From the NCBI GenBank assembly GCA_038230955.1, contig JBBRMG010000026.1, positions 1-11,191 on the forward strand: a stretch of 11,191 bases of DNA, in the 5' to 3' direction. Source of the stretch: JBBRMG01 sp038230955. Lineage in GTDB: Bacteria > Patescibacteriota > Doudnabacteria > UBA920. Position numbers and translations under genes: made by a program. Of the stretch, positions 1 to 5,935 are shown piece by piece (position 1 is the stretch's first letter; every line of letters starts with the position of its first letter). The notes beneath the pieces were generated by a model, which saw nothing but the letters and a program-made list of their open reading frames with translations, was not told where the DNA came from and searched no databases.

Positions 1-1791
1 ACCGGCCACTGCCTCTATGCTAATGAATTCCAGTTGAATGGGCAGGGGTGCTTCTTGTATTGCGATTCTGGCAGGAGTTTCGATTGCCGTTCTAGTAGAG
101 TTCGCTATTTCTGCGCTAGATTCAGAGTAGTCGCTAATACTGAGCTCATTGATGGTTGGCATTGATTGGTCTACTGCAGTCGGCTGCTCGAGAAAAACGA
201 GCTCAATACCAGTCATGTGTGGCTCTTTTTCAATCACTAAGTTAGCAATATCCAGTGCTTCTTCGGCTACAGGCTCAGCGATAGTAATGTTTTCAATAAC
301 CGCTGACGTAGCAACCGTTTCGGGCGTAACTACTTCGGTCATAACTACTTCGGGTGTAGCAACCGTTTCGGGCGTAACCGTTTCGGCGGCAACGACTGTT
401 AAAATGTTCAGGGACTCGATAGCTATAATGGATTCTGTTGAAGCTACATTTCCGGCGACTTCATCCGCGATATATTTTTCCGACGACTTCAGCTGGTCTA
501 CTGATTCCAGCTGCTCTGTTATTTGTGGCTGAGTTTCTTGCTGGAATTGCTCTGGAATGATAGGAATATTTTCGGTGTGGAAAGCTTCTGAGATGGCAGT
601 GATTGGTTCAAAGTCATCGCTTTCTAACAGCTCGGCTTCAAATAATAGGCTAATCGGTTCGACTGCGACGTCTAGCGGCGCCTTTTCCAATACCGGCAGG
701 ACTGTGTCACGCGTAGTCGCATTTTCAGGGTTTGTGTGGGCAATGACGGATTCTTCTAGATACGCCCGGGGTTCATCTATTGTTGTGTTTTCTATTGATT
801 GCCCGGGTACTTCTTGGTAGCGCATATCTGCTAGCTGTTCAACTAGTAGTAGCGACTTTAAGGCGGATGGCGTGATTATAGACGCTTCTATGGTAATGGG
901 AGAAATTTCTGGAAATAGAGACAGCTCCAATATCGATGGTTCTAAATCAGTTTGTATAGAGGTATGCGGTGTTTCTGATCGTGACAATAGTTCGGTAACA
1001 TTGGTGCTCTCTGTAGGAATAAAATCTTCTCTTTGTATTTCCAAAGTGGCTGGTATCTCAGTTCGTACCTTAAAAATTGTGTTGAGCTCTATTGTTATCT
1101 CTGTATCTCTGACTTCATCGTCGTCGTACGCTTCCGCGAATGCTTGAGCAAATGTTTCCGATCGCCACCATACTGTGGTAGGAGGAGACTGAATTTCCAG
1201 TTCGTCATCTATTTCTACCGATTGGTTTTTAATTTCAATTGAATCGATGTCTTCTGCGACAAGTTCATCGTCTGATTCAAAAGCAGTACCTCGTTCCTCA
1301 TTGATTTTGTAGGTAGTAACTTCAACTCGGCCCTTATCATTTGCAAAGTAGACATCTTGTATCATGCTATTATGGAATTCGTCGAAGTAGGCTGCCGTTA
1401 CCGAGTAACCTTGATCGTACAGTTCATTCAATACTTTTTCGTAACGCTCTTGAGCTTCAGCTCGTTCAGGGGATTGAGATTCACCGTTACCGGCATGAAT
1501 GGCATTAGCGGAAATTCTATTTTCGCCATTGCCGCTCCACATGTCACGATTTTTTCGATCCTTATCTAAGTAAAGATCGTGACCATTTTGCTTAGAGTCA
1601 TAAACAGCAGTATGGGTCTCTGTGTCCGTGACATCCCCGGCAACATCTTCCACATTTTCAAATTGACCAGGAAATATTTCCGGCGCGGGAAGCAATTCCT
1701 CAGGGTATTCATATTCAAAATCGGTAAACTCATTTAGTTCAACTGCGGCGTCTAATTCATATTGTGATGGCCCTGATTCAGAATTATTCAT
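1..1791 (-). CDS. Large acidic, cysteine-free protein of unknown function (partial, C-terminus outside window)
   Basis: An uninterrupted frame of 597 codons runs from an ATG at 1791 to the window edge with no stop; I checked every triplet. I do not recognise the family. The protein is rich in Glu, Asp, Ser, Thr, Val and Ile, poor in Lys and Arg, and has no cysteine. There is no signal peptide or membrane span in the visible part, so it is cytoplasmic unless an anchor lies beyond the edge. Residues about 105-190 (for example ERYEKVLNELYDQGYSVTAA) look like a small folded domain. From about 200 on it becomes a low-complexity acidic chain, with a Thr-Pro-Glu-Thr-Val repeat near residues 458-497. 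It stands alone behind a riboswitch-like leader and terminator that touches its ATG. No clear Shine-Dalgarno sequence exists apart from the G-rich 3' arm of that terminator. Certain as an ORF; function unknown. Confidence 0.85.
   Translation of the reverse strand, partial: MNNSESGPSQYELDAAVELNEFTDFEYEYPEELLPAPEIFPGQFENVEDVAGDVTDTETHTAVYDSKQNGHDLYLDKDRKNRDMWSGNGENRISANAIHAGNGESQSPERAEAQERYEKVLNELYDQGYSVTAAYFDEFHNSMIQDVYFANDKGRVEVTTYKINEERGTAFESDDELVAEDIDSIEIKNQSVEIDDELEIQSPPTTVWWRSETFAQAFAEAYDDDEVRDTEITIELNTIFKVRTEIPATLEIQREDFIPTESTNVTELLSRSETPHTSIQTDLEPSILELSLFPEISPITIEASIITPSALKSLLLVEQLADMRYQEVPGQSIENTTIDEPRAYLEESVIAHTNPENATTRDTVLPVLEKAPLDVAVEPISLLFEAELLESDDFEPITAISEAFHTENIPIIPEQFQQETQPQITEQLESVDQLKSSEKYIADEVAGNVASTESIIAIESLNILTVVAAETVTPETVATPEVVMTEVVTPETVATSAVIENITIAEPVAEEALDIANLVIEKEPHMTGIELVFLEQPTAVDQSMPTINELSISDYSESSAEIANSTRTAIETPARIAIQEAPLPIQLEFISIEAVAG
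308..378. repeat. 23-bp direct repeat inside the acidic protein gene
   Basis: Positions 308-330 and 356-378 are identical over 23 bp and lie 48 bp apart, exactly 16 codons, so the repeat is in phase with the minus-strand reading frame. It encodes copies of a Thr-Pro-Glu-Thr-Val-Ala unit, with a degenerate Thr-Pro-Glu-Val-Val / Thr-Glu-Val-Val copy between them. The DNA identity suggests recent slippage or duplication rather than old protein repeats. Confidence 0.85.
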
Positions 1792-1818
1792 AAAAAAATA
1801 CCGCCTCTGCCGGGCGGT
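1792..1818 (-). terminator. Intrinsic terminator / riboswitch expression platform abutting the start codon
   Basis: The minus strand reads ACCGCC, loop CGGCAGA, GGCGGT, A, then seven T, immediately followed by the ATG at 1791. The 6-bp GC-rich stem plus U-tract is a standard rho-independent terminator. The 3' arm GGCGG ends nine bases before the ATG and is the only purine-rich stretch that could serve as a ribosome binding site, so the hairpin could block both transcription and translation. Confidence 0.8.
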
Positions 1819-1985
1819 GTGTTGATTGTTTGTGTATCACAAAACAATGGCTCCTGCTCGGGAGAATACACTCTTTCATAGGCCAGACTACTCGTTAATG
1901 CGGGATAATAACGGAGATTACTGTTGCGGCACAGTGCCGGAATTGAACCGGACTTCCCTGAAAAAGCAATTTAAATTGTAAACTT
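1792..1985 (-). promoter_or_regulatory. Cobalamin-riboswitch-like leader RNA
   Basis: Read on the minus strand, 1958-1918 contains the conserved core: GGGAA (1958-1954), a CCGG stem with loop TTCAATT (P4), a CTGT/ACAG stem with loop GCCGCA (P5/L5), then TAA. P6 is CGTTA/TAACG (1909-1913 with 1893-1897). The junction is closed by CTTTTTCA (1966-1959) pairing with TGAAAGAG (1878-1871), which fits P3. This order P3-GGGAA-P4-P5-P6-J6/3-P3 is the known cobalamin architecture. The terminator loop CGGCAGA can pair with TGCCG of L5, as expected of the L5-L13 kissing loop. Two extra hairpins (1851-1864 and 1825-1848) lie between core and terminator. J6/3 (AGTCTGGCC) matches the consensus only loosely. 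The family match is from memory; the pairings are seen directly. Confidence 0.66.
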
Positions 1986-1991
1986 AGTACT

Positions 1992-2020
1992 ATTGTGTCA
2001 GCTCTCTTAGCCCTTGTCAA
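1992..2020 (-). promoter_or_regulatory. Sigma-70-type promoter for the riboswitch leader and acidic protein
   Basis: On the minus strand TTGACA (2020-2015) is followed after 17 bp by CACAAT (1997-1992). Transcription would start near 1985, just upstream of the palindrome CAATTTAAATTG (1978-1967) and the riboswitch core. Its -35 box overlaps that of the divergent promoter at 2017-2045. Confidence 0.65.
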
Positions 2021-2045
2021 CAAATGTCAGATTTACTGCTATAAT
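2017..2045 (+). promoter_or_regulatory. Promoter for the 2068-2472 gene
   Basis: TCAACA (2017-2022), 17 bp, then a perfect TATAAT (2040-2045). The start site would be near 2052, about 16 nt before the ATG at 2068. This promoter lies inside the longest possible reading frame (TTG at 2014), which argues for the ATG at 2068 as the real start. Confidence 0.62.
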
Positions 2046-2067
2046 TGATAAGCAAAAACCAATTTTT

Positions 2068-2472
2068 ATGTTGAAACAAAAACCAGATAAAATAATAGCG
2101 GCGATGGAGGACTTGCCATTGGTAATCGAAACTGTTCCCCACAAGTCAGATAATCACTCTATGGAAATTAGCCCGAAAATCCTCAAAAAAATTGAGGATA
2201 GTTTTCAGGAACCCCATATTTCAGGCCCTTCCGGCCTCACTTATATGACTATAACAGCGGTAGTTATTATTGGGTTATTATTAGTGGCGCCAGTATTTGG
2301 GATATCACCTGTTGATAGCTTTTTTGGCCGGCCTACGCCACCGGTGATTACTTATAGCGATAGCGGTGAGGGGTATGTATTAGGGGAGTCAGTGGACAAT
2401 TCACCCATGTCTGTCACAAGCCGATTAATTAGGTGGTGCCAAGAGTCTGTTTGGACGAGAAATATCTGTTGA
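2068..2472 (+). CDS. Small single-span membrane protein, unknown function
   Basis: 134 residues from the ATG at 2068; the frame can be extended to a TTG at 2014, but that would place the -10 box inside the coding region. I do not recognise the family. The first 55 residues are charged and probably cytoplasmic. One hydrophobic helix follows (about residues 59-79, containing AVVIIGLLLVAPVFGI). After it comes a short tail with a Pro-rich linker and an odd end rich in Trp and Cys (RWCQESVWTRNIC). That end might be an out-of-frame extension after an old frameshift, although I found no better frame. No clear ribosome binding site. It lies 55 bp before another single-span membrane protein that has its own promoter, and ends in TGA. 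Confidence 0.6.
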   Translation: MLKQKPDKIIAAMEDLPLVIETVPHKSDNHSMEISPKILKKIEDSFQEPHISGPSGLTYMTITAVVIIGLLLVAPVFGISPVDSFFGRPTPPVITYSDSGEGYVLGESVDNSPMSVTSRLIRWCQESVWTRNIC

Positions 2473-2482
2473 TAACTATATA

Positions 2483-2520
2483 TGGTATAATGAAACAAAC
2501 GAATATAAAATTAGGAAAGG
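2483..2520 (+). promoter_or_regulatory. Extended -10 promoter and ribosome binding site for the 2528-3115 gene
   Basis: TGG-TATAAT (2483-2491) is an extended -10 element with no convincing -35 box. It is followed by GGAAAGG (2514-2520) seven bases before the ATG at 2528. This is one of the few clear Shine-Dalgarno sequences in the window. Confidence 0.65.
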
Positions 2521-2527
2521 AAATTGT

Positions 2528-3115
2528 ATGTCAGACGACAATATGAATAATCATTCGGACGGACAAATGACCTCTTCGGGTCATCGCCGAGGTAGTATGA
2601 TGCCTTGGTTTGTGCTCCTAGTAGTGATAGTAATAATAGTCGGTGCAGGAGTGATGTTCCGCGACCGATTATTCCCCTCTATTGAGACTGCAGCACTGAA
2701 AAACGCAAAGGTTTCCGGATATCAAGCGGTATTCCTCACCAATGGCCAAGTTTACTTTGGTAAATTGTCTCGCTCTGAAGAGATGTATGTTACGCTGAAG
2801 GATATCTACTATCTCCAAGTGACTCAGCCGCCATTACAGGGCTCCCAGCAGAATGGTGCTCAGCAACAAACCGCCGCCCAACAGCAAATCTCTTTAGTTA
2901 AGCTCGGCAGTGAATTGCACGGCCCGGTTGACTCAATGCAGATTAACCGTGAACAAATTTTGTTCTTTGAGGATATGAAAGCTGACGGTAAAGTCGCCCA
3001 AGCAATTACTGAATACCAGAAGAATCCACCAGCTACCCCAAGCACTAATTCTCAGGCTCCGACGAATCAGATCCCTGCTACCCAAACTCCAGAGAGTCAG
3101 ACTCGAACCAAATAG
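2528..3115 (+). CDS. Single-span membrane-anchored protein, conserved-type hypothetical
   Basis: 195 residues. The N-terminus (1-25) is polar and His/Met-rich, followed by one membrane helix at about 26-44 (FVLLVVIVIIVGAGVMF) and an extracytoplasmic domain. That domain has two short beta-rich blocks: 64-98 (GYQAVFLTNGQVYFGKL, then VTLKDIYYLQV) and 121-152 (ISLVKLGSELHGPVDSMQIN, then REQILFFEDM). They are separated by a Gln/Ala-rich linker (104-120), and the tail is disordered and rich in Pro, Thr and Gln. I recall similar proteins with the FLTNGQVYFGK and INREQILFFED patterns in Patescibacteria genomes, but I know of no assigned function. It has its own extended -10 promoter, a good ribosome binding site and a strong terminator just after it, so it is probably monocistronic. 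Confidence 0.85.
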   Translation: MSDDNMNNHSDGQMTSSGHRRGSMMPWFVLLVVIVIIVGAGVMFRDRLFPSIETAALKNAKVSGYQAVFLTNGQVYFGKLSRSEEMYVTLKDIYYLQVTQPPLQGSQQNGAQQQTAAQQQISLVKLGSELHGPVDSMQINREQILFFEDMKADGKVAQAITEYQKNPPATPSTNSQAPTNQIPATQTPESQTRTK

Positions 3116-3127
3116 CTTATTTGCAAT

Positions 3128-3165
3128 AAAGACTACCTTTGCCTATTAAGGCAAAGGTAGTCTTT
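3128..3165. terminator. Strong hairpin terminator between convergent genes
   Basis: AAAGACTACCTTTGCC (3128-3143) and its exact reverse complement (3150-3165) form a perfect 16-bp stem with a six-base loop. It sits 12 bp after the 2528-3115 gene, with TCTTTT at its plus-strand end, and 46 bp beyond the rplT stop on the other strand. The minus strand lacks a long T-run, so termination may be weaker in that direction. Confidence 0.85.
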
Positions 3166-3211
3166 TAAATGTTATACACACTGTTTGGCTAAAATGATTT
3201 TTTATAGAGTC

Positions 3212-3559
3212 CTAGGCGACCAATTCTTTGACCATCTTGTCGAAGATGGCGGAATTTTTAACAGCCAGTTCTGCTAACATCTTTCGATTGATTTCAATTT
3301 CAGACTTTTTCAGAACAGAAGCAAATTTGCTCCAAGTAGTACCGTTGTCGCGGAGAGCAGCATTAACACGGATCAGCCATAATGCTCGGAAGTCACGTTT
3401 CTTGTTGCGACGATCACGATAAGCATAGGTCTCTGCTTTGAGCAAAGCCTGACGAGCAGCTGCTAAGTTAGTCGAACGGCGGTTGTCGAAACCTTTAGCC
3501 CGTTTCAGGATATTCTTTCTTCGTTTGTGGGCGGCAACGCCGCGTTTTACTCGAGTCAT
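3212..3559 (-). CDS. rplT: 50S ribosomal protein L20 (bL20)
   Basis: 115 residues, the usual bL20 length. The N-terminus (MTRVKRGVAAHKRRKNILKR) is the highly basic extension that threads into 23S rRNA, followed by AKGFDNRRSTNLAAARQALL. The globular half has the conserved RDRRNKKRDFRALWLIRVNA segment, then the helical NGTTWSKFASVLKKSEIEIN stretch. bL20 is essential for early 50S assembly, and in several bacteria it represses its own operon by binding mRNA. It is the last gene of infC-rpmI-rplT, starting four bases after the rpmI stop, so the two are probably translationally coupled; no Shine-Dalgarno sequence is seen. Confidence 0.98.
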   Translation of the reverse strand: MTRVKRGVAAHKRRKNILKRAKGFDNRRSTNLAAARQALLKAETYAYRDRRNKKRDFRALWLIRVNAALRDNGTTWSKFASVLKKSEIEINRKMLAELAVKNSAIFDKMVKELVA

Positions 3560-3563
3560 GGGA

Positions 3564-3758
3564 TTACTTGTATGGGATTAAGGTTTTTAACTTGTTATTG
3601 GTTGCGTGCATTTTTACATCGCGGCGTTTGTTCTTTGTAACGTTGCCAGTGTCGCGGGAATTAAAGTGATCTTGGCCGGATGCTCGGTGCATTATTTTTC
3701 CGGTTTTGGTCACGCGCAAGCGCTTGGCGGCACCTTGGTGGGTTTTTACTTTCGGCAT
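3564..3758 (-). CDS. rpmI: 50S ribosomal protein L35 (bL35)
   Basis: 64 residues, typical of bL35. It begins MPKVKTHQGAAKRLRVTKTG and continues with the basic HRASGQDHFNSRDTGNVTKN region and the C-terminal KLKTLIPYK, which matches the usual end of this family. bL35 is a small basic protein of the large subunit. It is the middle gene of infC-rpmI-rplT. A weak GGATGA lies about ten bases before the ATG. The spacer to infC is unusually long (174 bp) and strongly structured. Confidence 0.97.
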   Translation of the reverse strand: MPKVKTHQGAAKRLRVTKTGKIMHRASGQDHFNSRDTGNVTKNKRRDVKMHATNNKLKTLIPYK

Positions 3759-3784
3759 TTCGTCATCCGTTACTTCAATCGTTC

Positions 3785-3805
3785 AGAATTTACTATGTAA
3801 ATTCT
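3785..3805 (-). other. Perfect 9-bp hairpin in the rpmI leader
   Basis: AGAATTTAC (3785-3793) and GTAAATTCT (3797-3805) pair perfectly around a three-base loop. On the minus-strand mRNA it lies 26 bases before the rpmI ATG. No T-run follows, so it is not a terminator. It is probably part of the structured infC-rpmI spacer. Confidence 0.6.
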
Positions 3806-3832
3806 TTCCTTATTTTCGTAACGTCTTCCTCT

Positions 3833-3914
3833 CAAATTTTTGCTTAACTCGCTTGTTCGCGATGCTCTGGCTTTGCCAGAGCAAGCTCGTGTCGCGAGCC
3901 CAAGTAAAAATTTG
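3833..3914 (-). promoter_or_regulatory. Long structured RNA element in the infC-rpmI spacer
   Basis: These 82 nt fold end to end. The outer stem is CAAATTTTT/AAAAATTTG (3833-3841 with 3906-3914), extended by GCTT/AAGT. Next is CTCGC/GCGAG (3848-3852 with 3894-3898). The apex is a perfect 8-bp stem GCTCTGGC/GCCAGAGC (3864-3871 with 3875-3882). A competing pairing, GCTTG (3851-3855) with CAAGC (3882-3886), shares bases with the middle and apical stems, so two folds are possible. There is no T-tract, so it is not a simple terminator. In E. coli, L20 represses rpmI-rplT by binding structured mRNA in this same gene junction; an analogous role is inferred here, not shown. Confidence 0.5.
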
Positions 3915-3932
3915 TTATTAATTATATTGCTA

Positions 3933-4439
3933 TTATTTGGCCGGGGCCAGAGTTACAGAGATAGTGTTGCCCATACGTTTAACCGGTACTTCGATACGGT
4001 AGGGAACGGTCAGCTTTTCCTGGAATGTTTTGACTTGATTTTCAGCAAGTTCACCAAAAGCTTGTTCTCGTCCGCGCATGCGGAGTTCCACTCGGATAAG
4101 GTCGCCATCTTTCAAAAATCCGTCAGTTTGCCGCGCTTTGGTAGTCATGTCACCATCAGCAATTTTAGCACTGAGGCGAATAGTTTTGACTTCAACTTTC
4201 TTGGCATTCTTTTTTTGCTGTTGTTCAGCTTTCTTTTGTTGATAGCGGAACTTGTCGTAGCCAATAAGCTTCACCACTGGAGGTTTGGCTTGGGGTGAGA
4301 TCTCGACTAAGTCGAGACCATGTTCTTCGGCCAATTCTCGGGCTTCAGCTAGCGACAAAACTCCCAATTGTTGTCCGTCATCGGCTATGACTCGTACCTC
4401 GGGGGCTGTAATCTGCTGATTGATTCTGGTCTTTTGCAA
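3933..4439 (-). CDS. infC: Translation initiation factor IF-3
   Basis: 168 residues, the normal IF-3 length. The N-terminal domain has RINQQITAPEVRVIADDGQQ and then LGVLSLAEARELAEEHGLDL; next come the VEISPQAKPPVVKLIGYDKF block, a lysine/glutamine-rich linker and the C-terminal domain (VEVKTIRLSAKIADGDMTTK to the end). IF-3 binds the 30S subunit, prevents premature 50S joining and proofreads the start codon. The frame begins at a TTG at 4439, since no in-frame ATG lies upstream. A rare start codon is the classic feature of infC (AUU in E. coli), through which IF-3 limits its own synthesis. The predicted leader is only about 20 nt. First gene of infC-rpmI-rplT. Confidence 0.97.
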   Translation of the reverse strand: MQKTRINQQITAPEVRVIADDGQQLGVLSLAEARELAEEHGLDLVEISPQAKPPVVKLIGYDKFRYQQKKAEQQQKKNAKKVEVKTIRLSAKIADGDMTTKARQTDGFLKDGDLIRVELRMRGREQAFGELAENQVKTFQEKLTVPYRIEVPVKRMGNTISVTLAPAK

Positions 4440-4465
4440 ATTTAGTTTACTTATTTTGTGCCACT

Positions 4466-4494
4466 ATTATAACTTTTATGAGCTAATTTGTCAA
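4466..4494 (-). promoter_or_regulatory. Consensus sigma-70 promoter of the infC operon
   Basis: On the minus strand a perfect TTGACA (4494-4489) is separated by exactly 17 bp from a perfect TATAAT (4471-4466). The start site would be near 4459, giving a leader of about 20 nt before the TTG start. This is the strongest promoter match in the window, as expected for a translation operon. Confidence 0.88.
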
Positions 4495-4516
4495 AAGCCC
4501 CTAATAGGGTTACTAT
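4488..4516 (+). promoter_or_regulatory. Promoter of the NRAMP transporter gene, overlapping the infC promoter
   Basis: TTGTCA (4488-4493), 17 bp, then TACTAT (4511-4516). The -35 box shares five of its six bases with the infC -35 box on the opposite strand, so RNA polymerase cannot occupy both at once. Confidence 0.6.
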
Positions 4517-4537
4517 ATAGACAGATAAACTTGGAAT

Positions 4538-5926
4538 ATGGCTAAGAAACCAACAGCAAAAAAACAATTTATTGAAGAAATAATAGAAGCTCCTGCTTCG
4601 GCTTTGGATAGCGCCATTCACATTGGTAAAAAAGCGGCCAAGGACGTTTTAAGTAAAAAACAGATACGAGGGGCTGAAGCCTATTGGCACTTACTCGGGC
4701 CTGGTTTGACCACAGGCGCTTCCGATGATGATCCTTCTGGCATTGCTACTTATTCTCAGACAGGGGCTAAATATGGGTTTCAATTGCTATGGTTGGCCCC
4801 ATTAACTTTTCCTTTAATGGCCGTTGTGCAGGAAATGTGCGCCCGTCTTGGTCTTGTTACCGGTCGAGGATTGGCAGGTAATATTCGCGAACACTATCCG
4901 CGTTGGGTTTTGTATACGTGTGCCGGACTACTGTTTTTCGCCAATACGTTTAACTTGGGAGCTGATTTGGGTGCCATGGTGCAAGCCACTCAGTTAATTT
5001 ATCATGGCGCCAATTTCACGGTGCTGATTATTCTTTTCACTTTAGCAATTTTAGGGCTCCAAATTTTTACCACATATCAGCGATTCGCGAAATATTTAAA
5101 ATACCTCGCATTAGTTTTAGTACTTTATATTTTCTCAGCTTTAAGTATTAAAGGATTGCCTTGGGGTCATGTCTTGCATCAGACTTTTATTCCCTCCATC
5201 ACGTTTTCTCGCGATCAGATTTTTCTAATATGTGCTATCTTTGGGACTACTATATCGCCGTACCTGTTTTTTTGGCAAACTTCGCAGGAAGTTGAGGAGC
5301 GGATTATGCAGGGCAGGGTTAGCATTCTGTCCCGCCAAAGAACAATTAATAAAAATGAGATAAAAAAAATGCGCGTGGATGTGTGGTCCGGCATGTTTTT
5401 ATCTAACGTCGTCATGTTTTTTATTATCACGGCTTGCGGCGCGACTTTGTTCGCTAACGGGGCTACCATTGTTACTGCGGCTGATGCCGCCGCCGCTTTG
5501 CGACCTATCGCCGGAGAGGCTGCTTACTGGCTATTTGCCCTGGGCATTATTGGTACCGGCATGCTAGCCATTCCTGTGCTAGCTGGATCTGCTGCTTATG
5601 CGCTATCTGAAAGTTTTCATTGGAAATTTGGGTTGTACCGAAAACTCCAAGACGCACACGCCTTTTATGGTGTGATCATTATCTCAATGATATTAGGGCT
5701 GCTCATGAACTTCATCGGTATTGACCCAATTAAGGCGCTCATTTGGTCAGCTGTAGCCAATGGTTTAATTGCTCCGGTAATTCTAGTGTTCATAGTCCGG
5801 CTTAGTAGCAATAGAGTTTTGATGGGTACCCGAGTCAATAGTCGATTGACCAATTGGTTGGGGTGGATAGTTGTAGGTATAATGATGATAGTGGGCCTTG
5901 CCACTATTGCTGCCATTGTGTTTTAA
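4538..5926 (+). CDS. NRAMP (SLC11) family divalent metal ion transporter, divergent metal site
   Basis: 462 residues with a polar N-terminal extension of about 45, then roughly eleven membrane helices of the LeuT fold. Helix 1 carries GPGLTTGASDDDPSGIATYS; D65 matches the metal-binding Asp of the canonical DPGN motif, but the Asn position is Gly (DPSG). Helix 6 reads FGTTISPYLFFWQTSQEVEE; the canonical Met-Pro-His is Ser-Pro-Tyr (240-242). The metal-selective Met is thus absent, as in a broad bacterial side-branch of the family whose substrate may not be Mn or Fe; Mg2+ is a possibility, by analogy with NRAMP-related Mg transporters. A charged loop follows helix 6 (RIMQGRVSILSRQRTINKNE). Located in the cytoplasmic membrane. 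It starts 99 bp from infC, divergently, and a small lipoprotein gene follows after nine bases. Confidence 0.9.
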   Translation: MAKKPTAKKQFIEEIIEAPASALDSAIHIGKKAAKDVLSKKQIRGAEAYWHLLGPGLTTGASDDDPSGIATYSQTGAKYGFQLLWLAPLTFPLMAVVQEMCARLGLVTGRGLAGNIREHYPRWVLYTCAGLLFFANTFNLGADLGAMVQATQLIYHGANFTVLIILFTLAILGLQIFTTYQRFAKYLKYLALVLVLYIFSALSIKGLPWGHVLHQTFIPSITFSRDQIFLICAIFGTTISPYLFFWQTSQEVEERIMQGRVSILSRQRTINKNEIKKMRVDVWSGMFLSNVVMFFIITACGATLFANGATIVTAADAAAALRPIAGEAAYWLFALGIIGTGMLAIPVLAGSAAYALSESFHWKFGLYRKLQDAHAFYGVIIISMILGLLMNFIGIDPIKALIWSAVANGLIAPVILVFIVRLSSNRVLMGTRVNSRLTNWLGWIVVGIMMIVGLATIAAIVF

Positions 5927-5935
5927 TATTTGTAT

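Noticed and set aside
149..1569. Five plus-strand ORFs of 69-127 codons over the left end.
   Set aside because: All lie antisense to the continuous 597-codon minus-strand frame; their Ser/Val/Ile-rich translations are what the complement of an acidic coding region gives.
1921..2010. Possible tRNA or tmRNA fragment on the minus strand, because of a TTCAATT loop in a CCGG stem resembling a T-arm.
   Set aside because: No D-arm, no anticodon arm, no matching acceptor stem and no CCA end. The same bases fit the P4 stem of a cobalamin riboswitch, with the other conserved parts in the right order.
2014..2067. N-terminal extension of the 2068 gene from a TTG at 2014.
   Set aside because: The perfect TATAAT at 2040-2045 would lie inside the coding region, and the extra residues have no domain character.
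3840..4298. 152-codon plus-strand ORF opposite infC.
   Set aside because: It is the antisense shadow of infC and the structured spacer; infC itself is unambiguous.
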